Assembly (NCBI RefSeq): GCF_050948175.1
Contig: NW_027490259.1
Coordinates: forward strand, 186,001-250,000
Length of the DNA stretch: 64,000 bases
Direction: 5' to 3'
DNA from: Xylocopa sonorina
Taxonomy: Eukaryota; Arthropoda; Insecta; Hymenoptera; Apidae
Shown in pieces: positions 23,526 through 37,099 of this stretch. The first letter of the stretch is position 1. Every line of letters starts with the position of its first letter. The position numbers and the translations under genes are program-made. The notes beneath the pieces are model-generated. The model searched no databases and was not told where the DNA came from. It saw nothing but the letters and a program-made list of their open reading frames with translations.

Positions 23526-26500
23526 GGTATACATGACACTTCGCAATGAATATTATATCTTATCATGAAACATAGAAGTGAGATGCGATATCGCGTTCTA
23601 AGAAGCATTAGAACTCCATTGCTACGATACGTAGACATCTGCAAACGCTATTCCCTAGCATGGAAGGGTCGCATTTACATTCTTTTGAAGTGAATACGAG
23701 GTATACATGACACTTCGAAATGAATATTATATCTGATCATGAAACATAGAAATGGGATGCGACATCGCATTTTGAGAAGCAGTAGAACCCTATTGCTTCG
23801 ATACGTAGAAATCTGCAAACTCTTCTCCTAGGCAGGGAAGTGTCGCATTTACATTCATTTGAAGTGAATACGAGTATACATGACACTTCGCAATGAATGA
23901 TTATACCTTATCATGAAACATAGACGTGAGATGCGATATCGCATTTTAAGAAGCATTAGAACTCTATTGCTATGATACGTAGACATCTGCGAACTCTACT
24001 TCCTAGCAGGGAAGTGTCGCATTTACATTCATTTGAAGTGAATACGAGGTATACATGACACTTCGCAATGAATATTATACCTATCATGAAACATGGAAGT
24101 GAGATGCTATATCGCGATAAGAAGCATTAGAACTCTATTGCCTACGATACGTAGACATCTGCAAACGCTATTTCCTAGCATGGAAGTGTCTTATTTACAT
24201 TCTTTTGAAGTGAATGCGAGGTATACATGACACTTCGCAATGAATATTATATCTTATCATGAAACATAGAAGTGAGATGCGATATCGCGTTCTAAAAAGC
24301 ATTAGAACTCCATTGCTACGATACGTAGACATCTGCAAACGCTATTTCCTAGCATGGAAGGGTCGCATTTACATTCTTTTGAAGTGAATACGAGGTATAC
24401 ATGACATGACACTTCGAAATGAATATTATATCTGATCATGAAACATAGAAATGGGATGCGACATCGCATTTTGAGAAGCAGTAGAACCCTATTGCTTCCA
24501 TACGTAGACATCTGCAAACTCTTCTTCCTAGCAGGGAAGTGTCGCATTTACATTCATTTGAAGTGAATACGAGGTATACATGACACTTCGCAATGAATAT
24601 TATACCTTATCATGAAACATAGACGTGAGATGCGATATCGCATTTTAAGAAGCATTAGAACTCTATTGCTATGATACGTAGACATCTGCAAACTCTACTT
24701 CCTAGCAGGGAAGTGTCGCATTTACATTCATTTGAAGTGAATACGAGGTATACATGACACTTCGCAATGAATATTATACCTTATCATGAAGCATGGAAGT
24801 GAGATGCTATATCGCGTTTTAAGAAGCATTAGAACTCTATTGCTACGATACGTAGACATCTGCAAACGCTATTTCCTAGCATGGAAGTGTCTTATTTACA
24901 TTCTTTTGAAGTGAATGCGAGGTATACATGACACTTCGCAATGAATATTATATCTTATCATGAAACATAGAAGTGAGATGCGATATCGCGTTCTAAGAAG
25001 CATTAGAACTCCATTGCTACGATACGTAGACATCTGCAAACGCTATTTCCTAGCATGGAAGGGTCGCATTTACATTCTTTTGAAGTGAATGCGAGGTATA
25101 CATGACACTTCGCAATGAATATTACATCTTATCATGAAACATAGATGTGATATGCGATATCGCGTTCAAAGAAGCAATAGAACTCTATCGCTACGATACG
25201 TAGACATCTGCAAACGTTATTTCCTAGCATGGAAGTTTCGCATTTACATTCTTGTGAAGTGAATATGAGATATACATGACACTTCGCAATGAATATTATA
25301 TCTTATTACGAAACATGGAAATGAAATGCGACATGTCGTTTTAAGAAGCATTAGAACTCTATCGCTACGGTACGTAGACATCTGCAAACGCTATTTCCTA
25401 GCATGGAAGTTTCGCATTTACATTCTTTTGAAGTGAATACGAGATATACATGACACTTCGCAATGAATATTACATCTTATCATGAAACATAGGAATGATT
25501 TGCGATATCTCGTTTTGAGAAGCATTAGAACTCTATTGCTAGGATACGTAGACATCTGCAAACGCTATATCCTAGCATGGAAGTTTAACATTTACATTCT
25601 TTTGAAGTGAATACGAGATATACATGACACTCGCAATTAATATTATATCTTATCATGAAGCATAGGAACGAGTTGCGATTTCGCGTTTTGAGAAACATTA
25701 GAGATCTATTGCGACGATACGTAGACATCTGCAAACAATATTTCCTAGCAAGAAAGTGTCGCATTTACATTATTTTGAAGTGAGTACGATGTATACATGA
25801 CACTTCGTAATGAATATTATACCTTATCATGAAACATAGACGTGAGATGCGATATCGCATTTTAAGAAGCATTAGAACTCTATTGCTATGATACGTAGAC
25901 ATCTGCGAACTCTACTTCCTAGCAGGGAAGTGTCGCATTTACATTCATTTGAAGTGAATACGAGGTATACATGACACTTCGCAATGAATATTATACCTTA
26001 TCATGAAACATGGAAGTGAGATGCTATATCGCGATTTGAGAAGCATTAGAACTCTATTGCTACGATACGTAGACATCTGCAAACGCTATTTCCTAGCATG
26101 GAAGTGTCTTATTTACATTCTTTTGAAGTGAATGCGAGGTATACATGACACTTCGCAATGAATATTATATCTTATCATGAAACATAGAAGTGAGATGCGA
26201 TATCGCGTTCTAAAAAGCATTAGAACTCCATTGCTACGATACGTAGACATCTGCAAACGCTATTTCCTAGCATGGAAGGGTCGCATTTACATTCTTTTGA
26301 AGTGAATACGAGGTAAACATGACACTTCGAAATGAATATTATATCTGATCATGAAACATAGAAATGAGATGAGACATCGCATTTTGAGAAGCAGTAGAAC
26401 CCTATTGCTTCCATACGTAGACATCTGCAAACTCTTCTTCCTAGCAGGGAAGAGTCGCATTTACATTCATTTGAAGTGAATACGAGGTATACATGACACT

Positions 26501-28560
26501 TCGCAATGAATATTATACCTTATCATGAAACATAGACGTGAGATGCGATATCGCATTTTAAGAAGCATTAGAACTCTATTGCTATGATACGTAGACATCT
26601 GCAAACTCTACTTCCTAGCAGGGAAGTGTCGCATTTACATTCATTTGAAGTGAATACGAGGTATACATGACACTTCGCAATGAATATTATACCTTATCAT
26701 GAAGCATGGAAGTGAGATGCTATATCGCGTTTTAAGAAGCATTAGAACTCTATTGCTACGATACGTAGACATCTGCAAACGCTATTTCCTAGCATGGAAG
26801 TGTCTTATTTACATTCTTTTGAAGTGAGTGCGAGGTATACATGACACTTCGCAATGAATATTATATCTTATCATGAAACATAGAAGTGAGATGCGATATC
26901 GCGTTCTAAGAAGCATTAGAACTCCATTGCTACGATACGTAGACATCTGCAAACGCTATTTCCTAGCATGGAAGGGTCGCATTTAACATTCTTTTGAAGT
27001 GAATGCGAGGTATACATGACACTTCGCAATGAATATTACATCTTATCATGAAACATAGATGTGATATGCGATATCGCGTTCAAAGAAGCAATAGAACTCT
27101 ATCGCTACGATACGTAGACATCTGCAAACGCCATTTCCTAGCATGGAAGTTTCGCATTTACATTCTTGTGAAGTGAATATGAGATATACATGACACTTCG
27201 CAATGAATATTATATCTTATTACGAAACATGGAAATGAAATGCGACATGTCGTTTTAAGAAGCATTAGAACTCTATCGCTACGGTACGTAGACATCTGCA
27301 AACGCTATTTCCTAGCATGGAAGTTTCGCATTTACATTCTTTTGAAGTGAATACGAGGTATACATGACACTTCGCAATGAATATTACATCTTATCATGAA
27401 ACATAGGAATGATTTGCGATATCTCGTTTTGAGAAGCATTAGAACTCTATTGCTAGGATACGTAGACATCTGCAAACGCTATATCCTAACATGGAAGTTT
27501 AACATTTACATTCTTTTGAAGTGAATACGAGATATACATGACACTTCGCAATTAATATTATATCTTATCATGAAGCATAGGAACGAGTTGCGATTTCGCG
27601 TTTTGAGAAGCATTAGAGATCTATTGCGACGATACGTAGACATCTGCAAACAATATTTCCTAGCAAGAAAGTGTCGCATTTACATTATTTTGAAGTGAGT
27701 ACGATGTATACATGACACTTCGCAATGAATATTATACTTATCACGAAACATAGGAATGAGATGCGATATCGCGTATTGAGAAGCATTAGATCTCTATTGC
27801 TAATATACGTTGACATCTGCAAACGCTATTTCCTTGCATGGATGTGTCGCATTTACATTCTTTTGATGTGAGTACGAAGTATACATGACACTCCACAATG
27901 AATATTATATCTTATTACGAAACATGGAAATGAAATGCGACATCTCGTTTTAAGAAGCATTAGAACTCTATCGCTACGATACGTAGACATCTACAAACGC
28001 TATTCCAAGCATGGAAGTTTCGCATTTACATTCTTTTGAAGTGAATACGAGGTATACACGACACTTCGCAATAAATATTATATCTTATCATGAAACATAG
28101 GAGTGATATGCGATATCGCGTTCAAAGAAGCAATAGAACTCTATCGCTACGATACGTAGACATCAGCAAACGCTATTTCCTAGCATGGATGTTTCGCATT
28201 TACATTCTTTTGAAGTGAATACGAGATATACATGACACTTCGCAATGAATATTATATCTTATTGTGAAACATAGGAATGATTTGCGATATCTCGTTTTGA
28301 GAAGCATTAGAACTCTATTGCTAGGATACGTAGACATCTGCAAACGCTATATCCTAGCATGGAAGTTTAGCATTTACATTCTTTTGAAGTGAATACGAGA
28401 CATACATGACACTTCGCAATTAATATTATATCTTATCATGAAGCATAGGAACGAGTTGCGATTTCGCGTTTTGAGAAGCATTAGAGATCTATTGCGACGA
28501 TACGTAGACATCTGCAAACAATATTTCCTAGCAAGAAAGTGTCGCATTTACATTCTTTTG
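23526..28560 (+). repeat. Satellite array with 11-monomer higher-order repeat, first domain
   Basis: The diagnostic monomer GCGACATCGCATTTTGAGAA appears at 23755, 24455 and 26368. The 24455 to 26368 spacing of 1,913 bp equals 11 x 174 less one base. The monomers following it come in the same order: TAGACGTGAGATGC at 23921, 24620, 25837 and 26533, then TGGAAGTGAGATGCTATATC, then the TCTTATTTACATTC monomer, then TAGATGTGATATGCG. The same order defines the repeat at 31.0-35.7 kb. The first unit at 23.75 kb is a 4-monomer truncated form. Confidence 0.88.
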
Positions 28561-31015
28561 AAGTGAATACGATGTATACATGACACTTCGCAATGAATAT
28601 TATACCTTATCACGAAACAGAGAAATGAGATGCGATATCGTGATATAAGAAGCACTAGAACTTCATTGCTACGATACGTAGACATCTGCAAACAATATTT
28701 CCTAGTAAGGAAGTGTCACATTTACATTCTTTTGAAGTGAATACGAGGTATACATGACTCTTCGCAACGAGTATTATATCTTATAAAGAAACATAGGAAT
28801 GAGATGCGATATCGCGTTTTGAGAAGCATTAGAACTCTATTGCTAATAAAACGTAGACATCTGCAAACGCTATTTCCTAGCATGGAAGTGTCGCATTTAC
28901 ATTCTTTTGGAGTGAATACGAGGTATACATGACACTTCGCAATAAATATTATATCTTATCGTTAAAGATAGAAGTGAGATGCGATATCGCGTATTAAGAA
29001 GCATTAGAACCCTATTTCTACGATACGTAAACATCTGCAAACGCTGCTTCCTAGCATGGAAATGTCGCATTTACATTCTTTTGAAGTGAATACGAGGTAT
29101 ACATGACACTTCGCAATAAATATTATTTCTTATCATGAAAGATGGAAGTGAGATGCGATATCGCATTTTAAGAAGCATTAGAACTCTATTGCTACGATAC
29201 GTAGATATCTGCAAACGCTATTTCCTAGCATGGAAGTGTCACATTTACATTCATTTGAAGTGAATACGAGGTATACATGACTCTTCGCAATGAGTATTAT
29301 ATCTTATAATGAAACATAGGAATGAGATGCGATATCGCGTATTGAGAAGCATTAGATCTCTATTGCTAATATACGTTGACATCTGCAAACGCTATTTCCT
29401 TGCATGGATGTGTCGCATTTACATTCTTTTGATGTGAGTACGAGGTATACATGGCACTCCACAATGAATATAATATCTTATTACGAAACATGGAAATGAA
29501 ATGCGACATCTCGTTTTCAGAAGCGTTAGTACCCTATTGTTGTGATACGTGGACATCTGCAAACAATATTTCCTAGCAAGGAAGTGTCGCATTTACATTC
29601 TTGTGAAGTGAAATCGAGGTATACATGACACTTCGCAATGAATATTATATCTTTTCATGAAACACAGGAGTGAGTTGCGATATCGCGTTTTGAGAAGCAT
29701 TAGAACTCTATTGCTAGGATACGTAGACATCTGCAAACGCTATTTCCTAGCATGGAAGGGTCGCATTTACATTCTTTTGAAGTGAATGCGAGGTATACAT
29801 GACACTTCGCAATGAATATTACATCTTATCATGAAACATAGGAATGATTTGCGATATCTCGTTTTGAGAAGAATTAGAACTCTATTGCTAGGATACGTAG
29901 ACATCTGCAAACGCTATATCCTAGCATGGAAGTTTAACATTTACATTCTTTTGAAGTGAATACGAGATATACATGACACTTCGCAATTAATATTATATCT
30001 TATCATGAAGCATAGGAACGAGTTGCGATTTCGCGTTTTGAGAAGCATTAGAGATCTATTGCGACGATACGTAGACATCTGCAAACAATATTTCCTAGCA
30101 AGAAAGTGTCGCATTTACATTATTTTGAAGTGAGTACGATGTATACATGACACATCGCAATGAATATTATACCTTATCACGAAACATAGGAATGAGATGC
30201 GATATCGCGTATTGAGAAGCATTAGATCTCTATTGCTAATATACGTTGACATCTGCAAATGCTATTTCCTTGCATGGATGTGTCGCATTTACATTCTTTT
30301 GATGTGAGTACGAAGTATACATGACACTCCACAATGAATATTATATCTTATTACGAAACATGGAAATGAAATGCGACATCTCGTTTTAAGAAGCATTAGA
30401 ACTCTATCGCTACGATACGTAGACATCTACAAACGCTATTTCCAAGCATGGAAGTTTCGCATTTACATTCTTTTGAAGTGAATACGAGGTATACACGACA
30501 CTTCGCAATAATTATTATATCTTATCATGAAACATAGAAGTGATATGCGATATCGCGTTCAAAGAAGCAATAGAACTCTATCGCTACGATACGTAGACAT
30601 CAGCAAACGCTATTTCCTAGCATGGAAGTTTCGCATTTACATTCTTTTGAAGTGAATACGAGATATACATGACACTTCGCAATGAATATTATATCTTATC
30701 ATGAAACATAGGAATGATTTGCGATATCTCGTTTTGAGAAGCATTAGAACTCTATTGCTAGGATACGTAGACATCTGCAAACGCTATATCCTAGCATGGA
30801 AGTTTAGCATTTACATTCTTTTGAAGTGAATACGAGACATACATGACACTTCGCAATTAATATTATATCTTATCATGAAGCATAGGAACGAGTTGCGATT
30901 TCGCGTTTTGAGAAGCATTAGAGATCTATTGCGACGATACGTAGACATCTGCAAACAATATTTCCTAGCAAGAAAGTGTCGCATTTACATTCTTTTGAAG
31001 TGAATACGAGGTATA
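28561..31015 (+). repeat. Satellite units inserted between the two 11-monomer domains
   Basis: About 14 units. The first six or seven (28.57-29.6 kb) carry rare variants ATCGTGATATAAGAAGCAC and GCTAATAAAACGTAG, which recur with the same order at 36.05-37.1 kb (offset about 7,484 bp, 43 monomers) and partly at 40.1-41.1 kb. The remainder resembles 27.4-28.5 kb. There is no gene. Confidence 0.85.
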
Positions 31016-34000
31016 CATGACACTTCGAAATGAATATTATATCTGATCATGAAACATAGAAATGAGATGCGACATCGCATTTTGAGAAGCAGTAGAACCC
31101 TATTGCTTCCATACGTAGACATCTGCAAACTCTTCTTCCTAGCAGGGAAGTGTCGCATTTACATTCATTTGAAGTGAATACGAGGTATACATGACACTTC
31201 GCAATGAATATTATACCTTATCATGAAACATAGACGTGAGATGCGATATCGCATTTTAAGAAGCATTAGAACGCTATTGCTATGATACGTAGACATCTGC
31301 AAACTCTACTTCCTAGCAGGGAAGTGTCGCATTTACATTCATTTGAAGTGAATACGGGGTATACATGACACTTCGCAATGAATATTATACCTTATCATGA
31401 AACATGGAAGTGAGATGCTATATCGCGTTTTAAGAAGCATTAGAACTCTATTGCTACGATACGTAGACATCTGCAAACGCTATTTCCTAGCATGGAAGTG
31501 TCTTATTTACATTCTTTTGAAGTGAATGCGAGGTATACATGACACTTCGCAATGAATATTATATCTTATCATGAAACATAGAAGTGAGATGCGATATCGC
31601 GTTCTAAGAAGCATTAGAACTCCATTGCTACGATACGTAGACATCTGCAAACGCTATTTCCTAGCATGGAAGGGTCGCATTTACATTCTTTTGAAGTGAA
31701 TGCGAGGTATACATGACACTTCGCAATGAATATTACATCTTATCATGAAACATAGATGTGATATGCGATATCGCGATCAAAGAAGCAATAGAACTCTATC
31801 GCTACGATACGTAGACATCTGCAAACGCTATTTCCTAGCATGGAAGTTTCGCATTTACATTCTTGTGAAGTGAATATGAGATATACATGACACTTCGCAA
31901 TGAATATTATATCTTATTACGAAACATGGAAATGAAATGCGACATGTCGTTTTAAGAAGCATTAGAACTCTATCGCTACGGTACGTAGACATCTGCAAAC
32001 TCTATTTCCTAGCATGGAAGTTTCGCATTTACATTCTTTTGAAGTGAATACGAGGTATACATGACACTTCGCAATGAATATTACATCTTATCATGAAACA
32101 TAGGAATGATTTGCGATATCTCGTTTTGAGAAGCATTAGAACTCTATTGCTAGGATACGTAGACATCTGCAAACGCTATATCCTAGCATGGAGTTTAACA
32201 TTTACATTCTTTTGAAGTGAATACGAGATATACATGACACTTCGCAATTAATATTATATCTTATCATGAAGCATAGGAACGAGTTGCGATTTCGCGTTTT
32301 GAGAAGCATTAGAGATCTATTGCGACGATACGTAGACATCTGCAAACAATATTTCCTAGCAAGAAAGTGTCGCATTTACATTATTTTGAAGTGAGTACGA
32401 TGTATACATGACACTTCGCAATGAATATTATACCTTATCACGAAACATAGGAATGAGATGCGATATCGCGTATTGAGAAGCATTAGATCTCTATTGCTAA
32501 TATACGTTGACATCTGCAAACGCTATTTCGTTGCATGGATGTGTCGCATTTACATTCTTTTGATGTGAGTACGAAGTATACATGACACTCCACAATGAAT
32601 ATTATATCTTATTACGAAACATGGAAATGAAATGCGACATCTCGTTTTAAGAAGCATTAGAACTCTATCGCTACGATACGTAGACATCTACAAACGCTAT
32701 TTCCAAGCATGGAAGTTTCGCATTTACATTCTTTTGAAGTGAATACGAGGTATACACGACACTTCGCAATAAATATTATATCTTATCATGAAACATAGTA
32801 GTGATATGCGATATCGCGTTCAAAGAAGCAATAGAACTCTATCGCTACGATACGTAGACATCAGCAAACGCTATTTCCTAGCATGGAAGTTTAGCATTTA
32901 CATTCTTTTGAAGTGAATACGAGATATACATGACACTTCGCAATGAATATTATATCTTATCATGAAACATAGGAATGATATGCGACATCGCATTTTGAGA
33001 AGCAGTAGAACCCTATTGCTTCCATACGTAGACATCTGCAAACTCTTCTTCCTAGCAGGGAAGTGTCACATTTACATTCATTTGAAGTGAATACGAGGTA
33101 TACATGACACTTCGCAATGAATATTATACCTTATCATGAAACATAGACGTGAGATGCGATATCGCATTTTAAGAAGCATTAGAACTCTAATGCTATGATA
33201 CGTAGACATCTGCAAACTCTACTTCCTAGCAGGGAAGTGTCGCATTTACATTCATTTGAAGTGAATACGAGGTATACATGACACTTCGCAATGAATATTA
33301 TACCTTATCATGAAACATGGAAGTGAGATGCTATATCGCGTTTTAAGAAGCATTAGAACTCTATTGCTACGATACGTAGACATCTGCAAACGCTATTTCC
33401 TAGCATGGAAGTGTCTTATTTTCATTCTTTTGAAGTGAATGCGAGGTATACATGACACTTCGCAATGAATATTATATCTTATCATGAAACATAGAAGTGA
33501 GATGCGATATCGCGTTCTAAGAAGCATTAGAACTCCATTGCTACGATACGTAGACATCTGCAAACGCTATTTCCTAGCATGGAAGGGTCGCATTTACATT
33601 CTTTTGAAGTGAATGCGAGGTATACATGACACTTCGCAATGAATATTACATCTTATCATGAAACATAGATGTGATATGCGATATCGCGTTCAAAGAAGCA
33701 AATAGAACTCTATCGCTACGATACGTAGACATCTGCAAACGCTATTTCCTAGCATGGAAGTTCCGCATTTACATTCTTGTGAAGTGAATATGAGATATAC
33801 ATGACACTTCGCAATGAATATTATATCTTATTACGAACATGAAATGAAATGCGACATGTCGTTTTAAGAAGCATTAGAACTCTATCGCTACGGCTACGTA
33901 GACATCTGCAAACGCTATTTCGTAGCATGGAAGTTTCGCATTTACATTCTTTTGAAGTGAATACGAGGTATACATGACACTTCGCAATGAATATTACATC

Positions 34001-36060
34001 TTATCATGAAACATAGGAATGATTTGCGATATCTCGTTTTGAGAAGCATTAGAACTCTATTGCTAGGATACGTAGACATCTGCAAACGCTATATCCTAGC
34101 ATGGAAGTTTAACATTTACATTCTTTTGAAGTGAATACGAGATATACATGACACTTCGCAATTAATATTATATCTTATCATGAAGCATAGGAACGAGTTG
34201 CGATTTCGCGTTTTGAGAAGCATTAGAGATCTATTGCGACGATACGTAGACATCTGCAAACAGTATTTCCTAGCAAGAAAGTGTCGCATTTACATTATTT
34301 TGAAGTGAGTACGATGTATACATGACACTTCGCAATGAATATTATACCTTATCACGAAACATAGGAATGAGATGCGATATCGCGTATTGAGAAGCATTAG
34401 ATCTCTATTGCTAATATACGTTGACATCTGCAAACGCTATTTCGTTGCATGGATGTGTCGCATTACATTCTTTTGATGTGAGTACGAAGTATACATGACA
34501 CTCCACAATGAATATTATATCTTATTACGAAACATGGAAATGAAATGCGACATCTCGTTTTAAGAAGCATTAGAACTCTATCGCTACGATACGTAGACAT
34601 CTACAAACGCTATTTCCAAGCATGGAAGTTTCGCATTTACTTCTTTTGAAGTGAATACGAGGTATACACGACACTTCGCAATAAATATTATATCTTATCA
34701 TGAAACATAGGAAGTGATATGCGATATCGCGTTCAAAGAAGCAATAGAACTCTATCGCTACGATACGTAGACATCAGCAAACGCTATTTCCTAGCATGGA
34801 AGTTTAGCATTTACATTCTTTTGAAGTGAATACGAGATATACATGACACTTCGCAATGAATATTATATCTTATCATGAAACATAGGAATGATATGCGACA
34901 TCGCATTTTGAGAAGCAGTAGAACCCTATTGCTTCCATACGTAGACATCTGCAAACTCTTCTTCCTAGCAGGGAAGTGTCGCATTTACATCATTTGAAGT
35001 GAATACGAGGTATACATGACACTTCGCAATGAATATTATACCTTATCATGAACATAGGACGTGAGATGCGATATCGCATTTTAAGAAGCATTAGAACTCT
35101 ATTGCTATGATACGCAGACCATCTGCAAACTCTACTTCCTAGCAGGGAAGTGTCGCATTTACATTCATTTGAAGTGAATACGAGGTAAACATGACACTTC
35201 GCAATGAATATTATACCTTATCATGAAACATGGAAGTGAGATGCTATATCGCGTTTTAAGAAGCATTAGAACTCTATTGCTACGATACGTAGACATCTGC
35301 AAACGCTATTTCCTAGCATGGAAGTGTCTTATTTTCATTCTTTTGAAGTGAATGCGAGGTATACATGACACTTCGCAATGAATATTATATCTTATCATGA
35401 AACATAGAAGTGAGATGCGATATCGCGTTCTAAGAAGCATTAGAACTCCATTGCTACGATACGTAGACATCTGCAAACGCTATTTCCTAGCATGGAAGGG
35501 TCGCATTTACATTCTTTTGAAGTGAATGCGAGGTATACATGACACTTCGCAATGAATATTACATCTTATCATGAAACATAGATGTGATATGCGATATCGC
35601 GTTCAAAGAAGCAATAGAACTCTATCGCTACGATACGTAGACATCAGCAAACGCTATTCCTAGCATGGAAGTTTCGCATTTACATTCTTTTGAAGTGAAT
35701 ACGTGATATACATGACACTTCGCAATGAAATATTATATCTTATCATGAAACATAGGAATGATTTGCCGATATCTCGTTTTGAGAAGCATTAGAACTCTAT
35801 TGCTAGGATACGTAGACATCTGCAAACGCTATATCCTAGCATGGAAGTTTAGCATTTACATTCTTTTGAAGTGAATACGAGACATACATGACACTTCGCA
35901 ATTAATATTATATCTTATCATGAAGCATAGGAACGAGTTGCGATTTTCGCGTTTTGAGAAGCATTAGAGATCTATTGCGACGATACGTTAGACATCTGCA
36001 AACAATATTTCCTAGCAAGAAAGTGTCGCATTTACATTCTTTTGAAGTGAATACGATGTA
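31016..36060 (+). repeat. 11-monomer higher-order repeat (about 1,913 bp), second domain
   Basis: The GCGACATCGCATTTTGAGAA monomer recurs at 31066, 32978 and 34892. The TAGACGTGAGATGC monomer recurs at 31231, 33144 and 35055 (with a one-base insertion). The TGATGTGAGTACGAAGTATA monomer recurs at 32561 and 34474. All spacings are 1,911-1,914 bp. There are two complete repeats and a partial third. The last 2.3 kb carries many single-base indels relative to the other copies. Confidence 0.92.
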
Positions 36061-37099
36061 TACATGACAACTTCGCAATGAATATTATACCTTATCACGA
36101 ACAGAGAAATGAGATGCGATATCGTGATATAAGAAGCACTAGAACTTCATTGCTACGATACGTAGACATCTGCAACCAATATTTCCTAGCAAGGAAGTGT
36201 CACATTTACATTCTTTTGAAGTGAATACGAGGTATACATGACTTCTTCGCAACGAGTATTATATCTTATAAAGAAACATAGGAATGAGATGCGATGTCGC
36301 GTTTGAGAAGCATTAGAACTCTATTGCTAATAAAACGTAGACATCTGCAAACGCTATTTCCTAGCATGGAAGTGTCGCATTTACATTCTTTTGGAGTGAA
36401 TACGAGGTATACATGACACTTCGCAATAAATATTATATCTTATCGTTAAAGATAGAAGTGAGATGCGATATCGCGTATTAAGAAGCATTAGAACCCTATT
36501 TCTACGATACGTAAACATCTGCAAACGCTGCTTCCTAGCATGGAAGTGTCGCATTTACATTCTTTTGAAGTGAATACGAGGTATACATGACACTTCGCAA
36601 TAAATATTATATCTTATCATGAAAGATGGAAGTGAGATGCGATATCGCATTTTAAGAAGCATTAGAACTATATTGCTACGATACGTAGATATCTGCAAAC
36701 GCTATTTCCTAGGATGGAAGTGTCACATTTACATTCATTTGAAGTGAATACGAGGTATACATGACTCTTCGCAATGAGTATTATATCTTATAATGAAACA
36801 TAGGAATGAGATGCGATATCGCGTATTGAGAAGCATTAGATCTCTATTGCTAATATACGTTGACATCTGCAAACGCTATTTCCTTGCATGGATGTGTCGC
36901 ATTTACATTCTTTTGATGTGAGTACGAGGTATACATGGCACTCCACAATGAATATTATATCTTATTACGAAACATGGAAATGAAATGCGACATCTCGTTT
37001 TAAGAAGCGTTAGTACTCTATTGTTGTGATACGTGGACATCTGCAAACAATATTTCCTAGCAAGGAAGTGTCGCATTTACATTCTTGTGAAGTGAAATC
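36061..37099 (+). repeat. Satellite copy of 28.57-29.6 kb
   Basis: Repeats the variant order ATCGTGATATAAG, GCTAATAAAACG, TATCGTTAAAGATAG, GATGGAAGTGAGATGC seen at 28.6-29.2 kb, with an offset of about 7,484 bp (43 monomers). The first few hundred bases have extra and missing single bases. Confidence 0.85.
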
